Below are positions 1 to 8,420 of a DNA stretch of 64,000 bases, piece by piece. The DNA lies in NCBI GenBank assembly GCA_020073345.1, contig JAIQFI010000018.1, positions 36,770 through 100,769 of the forward strand, in the 5' to 3' direction. Under the pieces are notes generated by a model. The model was not told the DNA's origin. It did no database searches and saw only the letters and a program-made list of their open reading frames with translations. The stretch comes from Terriglobia bacterium. Lineage in GTDB: Bacteria > Acidobacteriota > Terriglobia > Bryobacterales > Bryobacteraceae. The first letter of the stretch is position 1, and each line of letters starts with the position of its first letter. Both the position numbers and the translations under genes were made by a program.

Positions 1-1088
1 ATTTGGTCCCGGTCCCACGACATTCCGTCGCTCAAATCCTTCACGACAAGCTGGCCCGGCCGTTCGGCGGGAACGTCGACTGCAATCCGGATTTCGTTGC
101 TGAATCCGGTCTCCGCAAACCGAAGCCGCACGGCATGCCATCCCGGATCGAGCCCCGGAGGCAAGCGGAAGGTAGCGGTGCAGTTTCGATCATCATGCCG
201 TTGGAGGTAAACGGTACGCGTGCCGAAGGCGCCAACTTCCAATCTCAGATCCTCCCGGCGAATCTCCAGATTGGGAGGCGCCTGAAAGACGCATTGGAGG
301 TATTCCTCCGATTTCCTGCTCGAGAAACTGTTGCCGGGCGTTCTACTGTTGGATACGAAGAGCAACTGGGGCGGCACGCTCGCGGGCTTCGCCGGAGGCG
401 GTTCCCACTTGCGGTAGCACGCCGCTCCGGCGTAGTTGCCTCCCGCGAACATCAGTTCCACGCGGCAGAAAGCCGCCGCGCGGCACATCGCCAGCAGGCA
501 GGCGACGGTGAGACCGCTCCAATTGTCGTACTGATTTCCCAGCTCAAACGTTTCATAGAACTCCAAGGTCGGAATCGCGTTCTGATGTTCCTTCCAGGTC
601 TCGGCATCAATGACAAACGATTCCACGATGGCCACATCCGCGGTCAGACCGCAAACGATTTCCAGCGCCAGTAGCGGGTGCCGAAGGTGATACAGCACCC
701 CCAGGAAGAACACCACATCGAACTTGCCGAAACCGGCCGCTGGCAGTTCGTAAAAATCGAGCACACGATAATCGACCTTGGATCCCAGCCGCCGGTGGAC
801 TTGCAGGAACGTCGGAATCTCCACGCAATCAATCGCCGTTACAGCGGCGCCGTGGCGCTCCGCCTCAAAGCTGAACCATCCGTCCCACGCGCCGATGTCG
901 AGCACGCGCTTGCCGGACAAATTATCGGAAATGGGATAACGAGAGTAGCGTTCTTTCTGCGCGGCGAGCGACATGTATCCGTCGATGACGGTGCCGTCCG
1001 GGAATTCGAAGCTGTGATACCAGCCTTTGGCGAGCAGGTCTTCGCTGAAATCCAGCCCCCGTGCGGACTCGCGAGTCGTATTCTTCAT
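1..1088 (-). CDS. Class I SAM-dependent methyltransferase (DUF1698/CmoB-like), 3' end cut by window
   Basis: The reading frame is open from an ATG at 1088 down to the window edge, giving at least 362 residues, so the C-terminus is missing. The Rossmann-fold SAM motif VLDIGAWDGWFSFEAE lies near residues 62-77, followed by an acidic residue in AVTAIDCVEIP and the post-motif FFLGVLYHLRHPLLAL. That pattern is typical of the DUF1698/CmoB-like methyltransferases. The last 130 or so residues look like an added beta-rich domain. The start overlaps the stop of the upstream membrane-protein gene (TGATG), so the two are probably cotranscribed. The substrate cannot be read from the sequence. Confidence 0.8.
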   Translation of the reverse strand, partial: MKNTTRESARGLDFSEDLLAKGWYHSFEFPDGTVIDGYMSLAAQKERYSRYPISDNLSGKRVLDIGAWDGWFSFEAERHGAAVTAIDCVEIPTFLQVHRRLGSKVDYRVLDFYELPAAGFGKFDVVFFLGVLYHLRHPLLALEIVCGLTADVAIVESFVIDAETWKEHQNAIPTLEFYETFELGNQYDNWSGLTVACLLAMCRAAAFCRVELMFAGGNYAGAACYRKWEPPPAKPASVPPQLLFVSNSRTPGNSFSSRKSEEYLQCVFQAPPNLEIRREDLRLEVGAFGTRTVYLQRHDDRNCTATFRLPPGLDPGWHAVRLRFAETGFSNEIRIAVDVPAERPGQLVVKDLSDGMSWDRDQ

Positions 1089-1555
1089 CACTTGCGGAAC
1101 CGGCTCAGCTTGCGAACATAAACCAGCGTAGGCGCGAGCATCGCGATCAGGAACACCGCCAGAAAACCGCGTCCCGCGGTCCTCATCCGGCCCAAAGGCG
1201 TGTTGACGATGATCCACAACAACCCGGCCAGCAGGACCATCAAAACCGTCTTGAGCACGATGGTCATCCGCAGCAGGAGTTGCTTGACTTCGGGACGATC
1301 GCGGTCGATTTCGAAGGGCACGCTGATCAGCTGCTGGTAACGCGATGCGAAGATCAAGAGCAGGTAGACGCCGGCATTGAGCAGGCACATGACGACATAA
1401 CTCTCGCCACTGCCTCTGCGGGCGAATCCGGGCAATCGCTGCCAATGCCCAAACACCATCGCGAACGTGGCGATCAACGCCGCGAGCGCGACCGCTTCGA
1501 GCAACCAGTCTTGTATAGACCGCCGGGGCTGCATAGCTTCTGAAACTTCTAGCAT
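1088..1555 (-). CDS. Small multi-pass membrane protein of unknown function
   Basis: About 155 residues with four predicted hydrophobic helices (roughly residues 17-37, 50-70, 95-118 and 127-147) separated by short charged loops. I recognise no family with confidence. The frame is open further upstream to 1672, but that would run deep into prfB. I chose the ATG at 1555, which lies 20 bases from the divergent prfB start; an ATG at 1534 is also possible. The stop overlaps the start of the downstream methyltransferase gene, suggesting translational coupling. Confidence 0.6.
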   Translation of the reverse strand: MLEVSEAMQPRRSIQDWLLEAVALAALIATFAMVFGHWQRLPGFARRGSGESYVVMCLLNAGVYLLLIFASRYQQLISVPFEIDRDRPEVKQLLLRMTIVLKTVLMVLLAGLLWIIVNTPLGRMRTAGRGFLAVFLIAMLAPTLVYVRKLSRFRK

Positions 1556-1575
1556 ACGGTACACTCGTAATTGGA

Positions 1576-2707
1576 ATGACTCTGGACGAATTGCAACGCG
1601 AATACACCACGCTCCGCCAGCAAGCCGACGCTGTGCGGAGCTATCTTTGACGCCCCCACGCGAAAAAACCAATTAGCCAAGATCGAAGAGCTTACCAACG
1701 CTCCCGACTTCTGGTCGAACCCCGAGAAAAGCCAGAAGATCATGCAGGATCGCAAGCGCCTGGAAGAGCAAATCGCCCAGGACATGAAAATATCCGGCCT
1801 GACCTCCGACCTGGACACGCTGTTCGAGCTCGGGCGAGAAGGCGAAAACGTCTCCGCGGATCTCGAGCGCGAAATGAAGAGTTTTTCCGGGTACCTTGAG
1901 AAGCTCGAAACCCAAATGCTGCTTTCGGGCGACAACGCCGCGAAAAGCGCCATCGTTACGATTCATCCCGGCGCAGGCGGCACCGAAAGCCAGGACTGGG
2001 CCGAGATGCTCATGCGCATGTATTACCGCTGGGCGGAGCGCAACCGGTTTGAGATCGTCGAAACGGATCGGCTGGAAGGTGAAGGTGCGGGCATCAAGTC
2101 TGCGACTTTCGAAGTCAATGGCGAAAATGCCTACGGGCTGCTGCAAAGCGAGGTGGGCGTGCATCGCCTGGTGCGTATTTCGCCGTTCGACTCAGCCGCG
2201 CGGCGGCACACTTCGTTCGCTTCGGTCTTCGTTTATCCGCAGATCGACGAGGAGATCAAGATCGACATTCGTCCGGAAGATCTGCGCGTCGATACGTTCC
2301 GCGCTTCGGGCGCGGGCGGCCAGCACGTCAACCGTACCGACTCCGCCATCCGCATGACCCACTTGCCCACCAACATCGTGGTGCAGTGCCAGAACGAGCG
2401 CAGCCAGCACAAGAATCGCGCCAGCGCGATGAAGCAGCTTCGCGCCAAACTCTACGAGCACGAATTGGACAAAAAGCGCGCCGAAGACCGGAAGCTGGAG
2501 GATTCCAAGCTCGAGATCAACTTCGGGAGCCAGATCCGCAGTTATGTGCTCGCGCCCTACCGGATGATCAAGGATCATCGCACCAAGCTGGCTGTGGGCG
2601 ATGTCGACCGCGTGCTGGACGGCGATCTGGATGCGCTGATCCAGGCTTATCTCGTATGGCGAAAAACCGGCAAGACCGCCTCTGACAAAGATGAGCCTGT
2701 CGATTAA
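1576..2707 (+). CDS. prfB: Peptide chain release factor 2, with programmed +1 frameshift
   Basis: RF2 ends translation at UGA and UAA codons. The gene is in two frames: 24 codons from the ATG at 1576 end at an in-frame TGA (1648-1650), and the rest continues in the +1 frame from GAC at 1649 to the TAA at 2705-2707. The joined product is about 376 residues, close to the usual 365. The second part contains the codon-recognition tripeptide SPF (in VRISPFDSAARRH) and the peptidyl-tRNA hydrolysis motif GGQ (in SGAGGQHVNRTDSA, near residue 245). The shift autoregulates RF2: low RF2 favours frameshifting. The downstream sua5/tsaC gene overlaps its 3' end by 17 bases. This is an intact gene, not a pseudogene. 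Confidence 0.97.
1635..1651 (+). promoter_or_regulatory. prfB programmed +1 frameshift site
   Basis: The slippery site CTT-TGA-C (1645-1651) is preceded by TAT and by a Shine-Dalgarno-like GCGGAG, the same arrangement as the E. coli element. The ribosome pauses at the UGA when RF2 is scarce, and tRNA-Leu slips from CUU to UUU. The frame before it and the frame after it both encode RF2-like sequence, which fixes the shift point. Confidence 0.93.
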
Positions 2708-3596
2708 GGAGGCGGCTGAAATCATCCGCAGCGGCGGGCTGGTCGCGTTTCCCACGGAAACGGTTTACGGGCTGGGCGCGAACGCGCTCGATCGAGCCGC
2801 GGTTCAGAAAATATTCGAGATGAAGGGACGCCCCGAGACCAGTCCGCTGATCGTCCACGTGGCGTCGGTGGAGATGGCTCGGCAAGTTGTCGCCGAATGG
2901 CCGCCTCTGGCCGAAGAGCTCGCCCGGCAATGGTGGCCGGGACCGCTCACCATAGTGTTGCGTAAACAAGACAGTTGTCCTGTAAACGTGACAGCCGGAC
3001 TGCCCACGGTGGGCGTCCGCATGCCGAATCATCCGGTCGCACTGGCGCTGATCGAAGAGGCCGGCGTCCCGATTGCGGCACCTAGCGCGAACCGCTTCAC
3101 CGGGCTCTCTCCTACGACTGCGGAGCACGTGCGTGCGGCCTTCGGCGATGCCGTGCCGGTGCTCGACGGCGGCCCGTGCACGGTGGGAATCGAATCGACC
3201 GTGGTGGCCATCGAGGGCGACAAGCTGAAGCTGCTTCGGCCTGGCATGATCTCTCTGGGGGAGATTGAGCGAGCGGCTGCACAAGGCGCGGAAGCGCCTC
3301 ATCCGGCGCCCGGCATGCACGAAAAGCACTACAGCCCGCGCACGCGGCTGATTTTGGTGCGCAGCGCTTCGGAGCTTCCCGATCGCACGGGAGCCTATGT
3401 CTGGCGCGTCGCACTCGGCCCCGCGGCTCGCAGCGTGCGCATGCCACTCGATGCGGCGCCTTACGCGGCACAGCTTTACCGCGTGCTGCACCAGCTCGAC
3501 GCGGAGAACTGGCCGTGGATCGCAGTGGAGATGCCGCCGGATGCGCCGGACTGGACGGCGATCCGCGACCGGCTCAGCAGAGCGGCAGGACGGTAG
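2691..3596 (+). CDS. tsaC: L-threonylcarbamoyladenylate synthase, two-domain Sua5 type
   Basis: Makes threonylcarbamoyl-AMP from threonine, bicarbonate and ATP for the t6A37 modification of ANN-decoding tRNAs. The 301-residue product has the YrdC/TsaC domain, with PTETVYGLG (residues 21-29), KGRPETSPL (45-53), APSANRFTGLSPT near 125-140 and GIESTVV near 165. The linker PAPGMHEKHYSP near 205 leads into the smaller C-terminal Sua5 domain, so this is the long Sua5 form rather than the short TsaC form. The ATG lies inside the end of prfB (17-base overlap), so the two translation genes are coupled. Confidence 0.93.
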   Translation: MSLSIKEAAEIIRSGGLVAFPTETVYGLGANALDRAAVQKIFEMKGRPETSPLIVHVASVEMARQVVAEWPPLAEELARQWWPGPLTIVLRKQDSCPVNVTAGLPTVGVRMPNHPVALALIEEAGVPIAAPSANRFTGLSPTTAEHVRAAFGDAVPVLDGGPCTVGIESTVVAIEGDKLKLLRPGMISLGEIERAAAQGAEAPHPAPGMHEKHYSPRTRLILVRSASELPDRTGAYVWRVALGPAARSVRMPLDAAPYAAQLYRVLHQLDAENWPWIAVEMPPDAPDWTAIRDRLSRAAGR

Positions 3597-3607
3597 AATA
3601 CCCACAA

Positions 3608-4405
3608 GTGCAGAAACCCGTAAAGAGCGGCCGCGAACTGGTCGAAGAGATCGACCGCACGTTGTCCGTCACGCCCGCGCTGTGGTGGCTGGGCCACGCC
3701 GGCTTCGTGGTGCGCTTCGCCAATATCACGTTCTACGTCGACCCGTGCCTGTCGGATCCCCCTGGGCGTACAAGAAGAATGGCCGCGCCGCTCGCCGCAG
3801 GTGAAATCCGAAATGCCGACATGGTTTTCGCGACCCATGGGCACCCCGGGCATCTGGATGCGCCCTCGGTCGGCGCGATACTGGAAACTTGCAGAAGCGC
3901 CAAGCTGGTGCTGCCGAAGAGCGCGGCCGATCCCGCACATGCCGCCGGAATTCCCTACAACCGCATGACCACCACGGATTCCGGACTGCGCATCGAGTAC
4001 TTCAAGGACAACCTTTACGGTCGCGTGTACGCCGTGCCCTCGGCGCATCCGCAGCTCGAGTGGACGGCGGCGGGCGGATATCCGTACCTGGGCTACCTGA
4101 TCCGCTTCGGACGCTGGACCATCTATCACGCGGGCGATTGCGTGATGTATCCGGAGCTGGCGGCGCACCTGCGGCCGTTCAATGTTAACGTCGCGCTGCT
4201 TCCCATCGGCCCCGGGAACCTAAGCGTGAGTGAAGCGGCGCAGCTTGCTTCCGATATAGGCGCTGCGTGGATCGTGCCCATGCACCACGCGACGTTCGAA
4301 GAAGATCGCGAGAGCGATTTTGTCACACACATGCTCGGGCACAGACCGGCGCAGAGGTTCAAGGTGCTTAAGTGCGGCGAGAAGTGGACCGTACCGGAGG
4401 AGTGA
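3608..4405 (+). CDS. MBL-fold metallohydrolase, UlaG-like
   Basis: About 265 residues from a GTG at 3608, placed 11 bases after the sua5/tsaC stop. The frame is open further upstream, but only into sua5. It has the metallo-beta-lactamase fold signatures: the first metal motif THGHPGHLD (His77, His79, His82), HAGDC near residues 174-178, and a late PMHHATF (His226-227). This resembles the UlaG/RomA branch of Zn-dependent hydrolases. The usual HxHxDH aspartate is a glycine here (HGHPGH), so site 2 metal binding may differ. Substrate unknown. It ends face to face with the radical SAM gene. Confidence 0.8.
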   Translation: MQKPVKSGRELVEEIDRTLSVTPALWWLGHAGFVVRFANITFYVDPCLSDPPGRTRRMAAPLAAGEIRNADMVFATHGHPGHLDAPSVGAILETCRSAKLVLPKSAADPAHAAGIPYNRMTTTDSGLRIEYFKDNLYGRVYAVPSAHPQLEWTAAGGYPYLGYLIRFGRWTIYHAGDCVMYPELAAHLRPFNVNVALLPIGPGNLSVSEAAQLASDIGAAWIVPMHHATFEEDRESDFVTHMLGHRPAQRFKVLKCGEKWTVPEE

Positions 4406-4418
4406 CCTTACACTCCGG
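4394..4418. terminator. Hairpin between convergent genes, possible bidirectional terminator
   Basis: The perfect stem GGAGTG/CACTCC with loop ACCTTA, extended by CCGG/CCGG across one bulged base, spans the two convergent stop codons at 4403-4405 and 4408-4410. No T-run follows on either strand, so intrinsic termination is only a suggestion. Confidence 0.4.
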
Positions 4419-5949
4419 CGGTGACGACGCTGCCTTGCGGCATTACTGACGTGTCGCATGCCGCTAGCCTTTTTCGGAAGCGCAAATGCCTGACCCGAGT
4501 CAGTTCGACCAGCGGTCTCCAGGCGCGATGCACGAGATGGCGCTTAATCAACAAGTGCCAGAATCGATTGGAGCGCTTGTAGAGATAAGAACTGGCGAGA
4601 TAGGGAGCGACGGCGTTCCAATCCGCCGGGCGGCGTTTCCAAATGGACATGTGCGAGAACAGCCGCTCATAGAGCCACCCGTAGCCCTGCTCCAGCTCCT
4701 CCGGCTCCATGTGTTTCGGCCGAAAGACGGCGTGGGCTGTATCGTACAAGCTCCAATCACGGTGAAGCAGCCTGCCCTCGGCCTCCATTTGACGGAATAA
4801 CGGCGTCGCAGGATACGGAGTGAGGATATGAAACGTGGCGCACTCCAGCCTGTTCTCCTCCACCCACGTGGCGGTGCGTGCGAAAACGTCCTTTCGATCG
4901 TGATCGAAACCCAGCACGAACGACCCGTTGACCTGGATCCCGTTATCGTGCAGAATTCGCACGCGTCGGGCGTAATCGGCGGTTTTGGGAGTCTTCTTGC
5001 GGGCGTCCGCCAGATTCTGGTCGGCCAGAGACTCGAACCCCACAAACACGCCCGTGCATCCCGCCAGAGCCATGGCCCGAATCAAACTTGGATCGTCGGT
5101 GACGTCGATGGAGACCGCAGCGCTCCAAATCTTTTGGAGCGGCCGAAGAGCATCACAGAGCGCACGCAGGTATTCACGCCGCGAGCCCAAATTATTGTCG
5201 ATGAACACGGCATACGGCTGGTCGTCCTCCAGAAACTCCGCGGCGATCTGAGCCGGGTCCTTCATCCGGTAGGGCATGCGCAAGCCTTCTGTGGCCAGAT
5301 AGCAGAAACCGCAGCGATTGTGACACCCGCGCGTCGCAATCAGGCTGGTGGTGGTCAGAAAACTCACGCGGGGAAGAATCGCGCGGCGCGGAGCCGGGTC
5401 CTCCCGATAGTCGTTTTCGTAAGTTGCCGCGTAGCGGGCTTTGAGTTGACGCTTTTCAATGTCGGCTATAATTTGCGGCCACAACTGGACTCCATCGCCT
5501 AACGCCAGTGCATCGGCATGCGGAGCACACTCATCCGGGCAGGAGAGAACGTGGAGTCCGCCCAGGATCACCTTGCTGCCTCGACTGCGATACCAGTCCG
5601 CAATCTCAAAAGCACGGCGCGCGAAGGTGAGGTGGACAGTGATTCCGACGACTTCGGGCATCGGTTCATAAGGCGGGCGCCCGTCGAGAAGGTTTTCGTC
5701 CCAGTATTGAACCCGCCAGGATTCAGGCGTGGTCGCCGCGAAGCTGGTCAAGGCTAGAGTCGGCGTCAATACGTGCTTTCCGAAGCTCGCATGGGGATCT
5801 TTCGGATAAAACGGGTTGATCAGGAGTGCGTAGAGCGGCAGGATGGGCCCGGCCGGCGCGGTCGGATCCAGATATGGAGGGTGGAGCATTTCATGAGGAA
5901 TCCAGCCGTGGCGCACCGGCCGTGCGAATGGCTCGGAGGCATGAATCAT
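4408..5949 (-). CDS. B12-binding-domain radical SAM protein
   Basis: About 513 residues if the ATG at 5949 is used. The N-terminal third (residues 40-170) looks like a cobalamin-binding Rossmann domain, with GSKVILGGLHV and an ALGDGVQLWP segment. The radical SAM core begins with the cluster motif RGCHNRCGFC (Cys209, Cys213, Cys216), giving a 4Fe-4S cluster that cleaves SAM. A DUF4070-like C-terminal region follows. Relatives include methylases and hopanoid-modifying enzymes, but the substrate is not predictable here. The ATG at 5889 (MLHPPYLDP) is an alternative start that would give a normal leader from the promoter at 5957-5985. Confidence 0.85.
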   Translation of the reverse strand: MIHASEPFARPVRHGWIPHEMLHPPYLDPTAPAGPILPLYALLINPFYPKDPHASFGKHVLTPTLALTSFAATTPESWRVQYWDENLLDGRPPYEPMPEVVGITVHLTFARRAFEIADWYRSRGSKVILGGLHVLSCPDECAPHADALALGDGVQLWPQIIADIEKRQLKARYAATYENDYREDPAPRRAILPRVSFLTTTSLIATRGCHNRCGFCYLATEGLRMPYRMKDPAQIAAEFLEDDQPYAVFIDNNLGSRREYLRALCDALRPLQKIWSAAVSIDVTDDPSLIRAMALAGCTGVFVGFESLADQNLADARKKTPKTADYARRVRILHDNGIQVNGSFVLGFDHDRKDVFARTATWVEENRLECATFHILTPYPATPLFRQMEAEGRLLHRDWSLYDTAHAVFRPKHMEPEELEQGYGWLYERLFSHMSIWKRRPADWNAVAPYLASSYLYKRSNRFWHLLIKRHLVHRAWRPLVELTRVRHLRFRKRLAACDTSVMPQGSVVTAGV

Positions 5950-5955
5950 GCCTCT

Positions 5956-5985
5956 TACTCTATACTACAAAGTACTCTGTGTCAA
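5956..5985 (-). promoter_or_regulatory. Promoter with overlapping palindromic operator for the radical SAM gene
   Basis: On the minus strand there is a perfect -35 TTGACA (5985-5980), a 17-base spacer and -10 TAGAGT (5962-5957). The -10 lies inside an imperfect palindrome, TACTTTGTA-G-TATAGAGTA (5974-5956), of the type bound by PadR-like or other dimeric repressors. The element overlaps the 3' end of the VOC gene. Transcription would start about one base before the ATG at 5949, so the transcript is either leaderless or translation starts at 5889. Confidence 0.55.
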
Positions 5986-6487
5986 GAAAAAGAGCGGAAT
6001 CTGTTTTTACTGGCCGGCGGCCTGCATGGGCCTTCTTCATCTCCTCGGGCGTGACGTCCTTGATATGGCTGTGGATATACCAGGTGTGGCCGAAGGGATC
6101 GACGACCGTAGCCGCGCGATCGCCATAGAATTCGTCCTTGATCGGGCGAGTGATCGTCCCGCCGGCGGAAACGAATTGCGCCACCGTGGCGTCGGTATTC
6201 TCCACATAAAGGAGCACGCTGATGGGGGAGCCGCCATAGCTCTTAGGCGATCGCACCCCGGATTCAGGATGCTCGTCGGCGAGATTGATGTAGGAGTCGC
6301 CGATTTTGATCTCCGCATGGCCAAGCTTTCCGTTGGGCATCGCCATACGCACCACCTCAACGGTGCCGAATGCTTTTTTGTAGAATTCGATCGCCTTGGC
6401 CGCGCCGTCGCAGATGAGATACGGCGTGACGCTGTGATATCCCTCGGGAATCGGTCGAACTTTACTTGTCCCAACATCGTCTGCCAT
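5960..6487 (-). CDS. VOC family protein, PhnB-like
   Basis: A 175-residue vicinal-oxygen-chelate fold protein. It begins VTPYLICDGAAKAIEFYKKAF (residues 20-40), the typical opening of PhnB-like/glyoxalase-like proteins. It continues with GKLGHAEIKIGDSYINLADE and ends with DPFGHTWYIHSH, where a metal-ligand His normally sits. A strong ribosome site GGAGGATCATC precedes the ATG at 6487. PhnB-like proteins are mostly uncharacterised metal-dependent proteins, so no reaction is assigned. Its last codons contain the promoter of the downstream radical SAM gene. Confidence 0.85.
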   Translation of the reverse strand: MADDVGTSKVRPIPEGYHSVTPYLICDGAAKAIEFYKKAFGTVEVVRMAMPNGKLGHAEIKIGDSYINLADEHPESGVRSPKSYGGSPISVLLYVENTDATVAQFVSAGGTITRPIKDEFYGDRAATVVDPFGHTWYIHSHIKDVTPEEMKKAHAGRRPVKTDSALFLDTEYFVV

Positions 6488-6497
6488 GATGATCCTC

Positions 6498-7124
6498 CTA
6501 GACCCGCAGGATACCGCGCTTTATGGCGGTGACCACGGCTTCGGTGCGGTCTCCCACGCCGAGCTTTTCATGAATGCTCAACACGTGGGTTTTCACGGTG
6601 CCTTCGCTGATGAACAGCAGCGTCGCGATCTCCTTGTTGCTCTTGCCCTCCGCGATCCACTTCAGCACCTCGATTTCACGGGCCGATAACGGGCCGCCGG
6701 CCATGGCACGCTCGGCCAGCCGGGCCGCAGCGCGTTCGGAAACGTGGGTACCACCGGAGTGAATCTTGCGAATGGCCGCGAGCAGGTCGGCCGTGGAGCA
6801 GTCCTTGAGCAGGTATCCCTTCGCGCCGTTCTCCAGGGCGCGAAAAACGCTTTCGTCGTTGTCGTAAGTGGTGAGCACCAGAATCCGGGCGTCTGGAAAC
6901 TCCCCGCGGATCGCGAGGATGGCTCCAGCGCCGTCGAGCTCCGGCATGGCCAGATCCATCAGCACCACATCCGGCTTCCGCTCGCGGAATTGCGTCACCG
7001 CTTCGCGCCCGTTCTGGGCGAGCCCGACCACCGTCATATCGCGTTCGAACTTGAGCACCGCCGCGAGTCCGTCGCGGACCACGGCATGATCTTCGGCGAT
7101 CAGTACACGGATGCGGTCAGGCAT
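6498..7124 (-). CDS. Response regulator, NarL/LuxR family
   Basis: About 208 residues. The N-terminal receiver domain has the acidic pair in LIAEDHAVVRDG, the phospho-acceptor Asp in PDVVLMDLAMPELDG, and the conserved Lys in KGYLLKDC. A C-terminal LuxR-type HTH follows (LSAREIEVLKWIAEGKSNKEIA, then FISEGTVKTHVLSIHEKL). The ATG at 7124 overlaps the stop of the histidine kinase gene by 8 bases, so the pair is one transcription unit. A TTG at 7139 is a weaker start. Confidence 0.92.
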   Translation of the reverse strand: MPDRIRVLIAEDHAVVRDGLAAVLKFERDMTVVGLAQNGREAVTQFRERKPDVVLMDLAMPELDGAGAILAIRGEFPDARILVLTTYDNDESVFRALENGAKGYLLKDCSTADLLAAIRKIHSGGTHVSERAAARLAERAMAGGPLSAREIEVLKWIAEGKSNKEIATLLFISEGTVKTHVLSIHEKLGVGDRTEAVVTAIKRGILRV

Positions 7125-8328
7125 TCGGGACCGTGACAATGATTCGCGTGCCGCGCCCGGGATCGCTCAGAATCTGGATCTCGCCCCCGATTTGGCGGGC
7201 GCGCTCCCGCATACCATCCACGCCGAATCCGGATGGTTCCGCCCCACTCATGCCCCGACCGCTGTCGCCGACTTCGAGCACGACGGAGCCGGTTCGATAC
7301 GCCAGCCGAACTCCAATGCGTTCGGTACCAGAATGTCGGACGGCGTTGGTCAGGGCCTCCTGGGCGATGCGGAGAAGGTTGGCCTCGCACTGCTCGGGTA
7401 GCGCATAGGGCTGACCTTCTAGTTTCGTATCGAGCTGAACGCCGGAATCGGAGGTGAGTTTGCGTCCGATCTGTTCCATCGCGTCGAGCAGGCTGCCGTT
7501 CGAAAGTGCGCCGGCCCGCAAGGCGGAGACCGAACGCCGGGCTTCTTCCAGGCTCTCGCTCGCAAGCTGGCGGGCTTTTTCGATGTGAGCGCGCGCTTCG
7601 GTGGAGTCAGGCTGCAAGCGCTGCTCGGCCGCGTTCAATTGCATCATGATGCCGGTGAAACCTTGCGCCAGCGTATCATGGATGTCCCGCGCGAAACGCG
7701 TGCGCTCGGCCACGATTGCGTTACGCTGCTGTTCCTCAGCCGCACGGCTGACTTCGAACAGACGTTGCAGGTGGCTCGAATACAAGGTCACCAGCCAGCC
7801 TGCCGTCACGTGCACCAGTCCCCACAGCGCGTTCACGTTCCAACTGGATGCCGGGGCCGCGAACTGGAGGATCACACAGGTAATCGTCCAGAGACGCACA
7901 TACGATTTGCCCACCAGGAGGCCAGAAAGGAGGATCGTGAGTACCAACGCTCCGCCGTATTGGGGATATTCATAGACGTGATTCGGAAGCGCCGTTGGGG
8001 CCACTGGGAGCGTTAGAATCATCGCGATCGCGCCGAACACCCCCGCGAAAGCGAGCGGACGCAGTCGTTTCCGCGCTAGTGCGGTGAACAGAAGGAAGCC
8101 AGCGGGAAACGCTGTGAGGAACCTGAATCCGAAGGGGCTGTGTCCCCACTCTCGAATGCCCGCCCACCAGAGGAGGCCGAATTGAAGGGCGAGCAGCCCG
8201 ACCGCAAAGATCAAAATGCGTGTATAGAGTTCGTTCCGGAGCGGAGCTTCGCGCTCAGCAGTGGCAATTTGCCTCTTGTTCAGTTTCAGCCACGCGTTGA
8301 TGATCGGATCCAGAATCGCGTTCAGCAT
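7117..8328 (-). CDS. Sensor histidine kinase, DesK/NarX (HisKA_3) type
   Basis: About 403 residues from the ATG at 8328. The N-terminal half has five to six hydrophobic segments and no obvious ligand domain, so it may sense a membrane signal. The dimerisation/phospho-acceptor helix contains RDIHDTLAQGFTGI (His in DIHD). The catalytic HATPase part has LRIAQEALTNAVRHSG (N box), GDSGRGM (G1) and DPGRGTRI. This subfamily partners with NarL-type regulators, and one is encoded immediately downstream with an 8-base overlap. Confidence 0.9.
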   Translation of the reverse strand: MLNAILDPIINAWLKLNKRQIATAEREAPLRNELYTRILIFAVGLLALQFGLLWWAGIREWGHSPFGFRFLTAFPAGFLLFTALARKRLRPLAFAGVFGAIAMILTLPVAPTALPNHVYEYPQYGGALVLTILLSGLLVGKSYVRLWTITCVILQFAAPASSWNVNALWGLVHVTAGWLVTLYSSHLQRLFEVSRAAEEQQRNAIVAERTRFARDIHDTLAQGFTGIMMQLNAAEQRLQPDSTEARAHIEKARQLASESLEEARRSVSALRAGALSNGSLLDAMEQIGRKLTSDSGVQLDTKLEGQPYALPEQCEANLLRIAQEALTNAVRHSGTERIGVRLAYRTGSVVLEVGDSGRGMSGAEPSGFGVDGMRERARQIGGEIQILSDPGRGTRIIVTVPNA

Positions 8329-8420
8329 GATTGAATGTCTCCCACAGCAAGAGTACCCGCAGGACCAGCTCAAAACCATCGGGATTTCGGTGGGTTTTGG
8401 GGTCTACCGGATGGTGGACC

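Noticed and set aside
3..674. Long plus-strand open frame at the left edge (also 678-1121)
   Set aside because: It is the shadow of the minus-strand methyltransferase, which has a full SAM-binding motif in a continuous frame from 1088 to the edge.
1576..1650. Premature stop in prfB read as a pseudogene
   Set aside because: The stop is inside a correct CTT-TGA-C frameshift element, and both frames encode RF2.
2568..3605. 345-codon open frame on the minus strand
   Set aside because: It lies opposite tsaC, which has all family motifs; codon pattern and composition show it is an antisense artefact of high GC.
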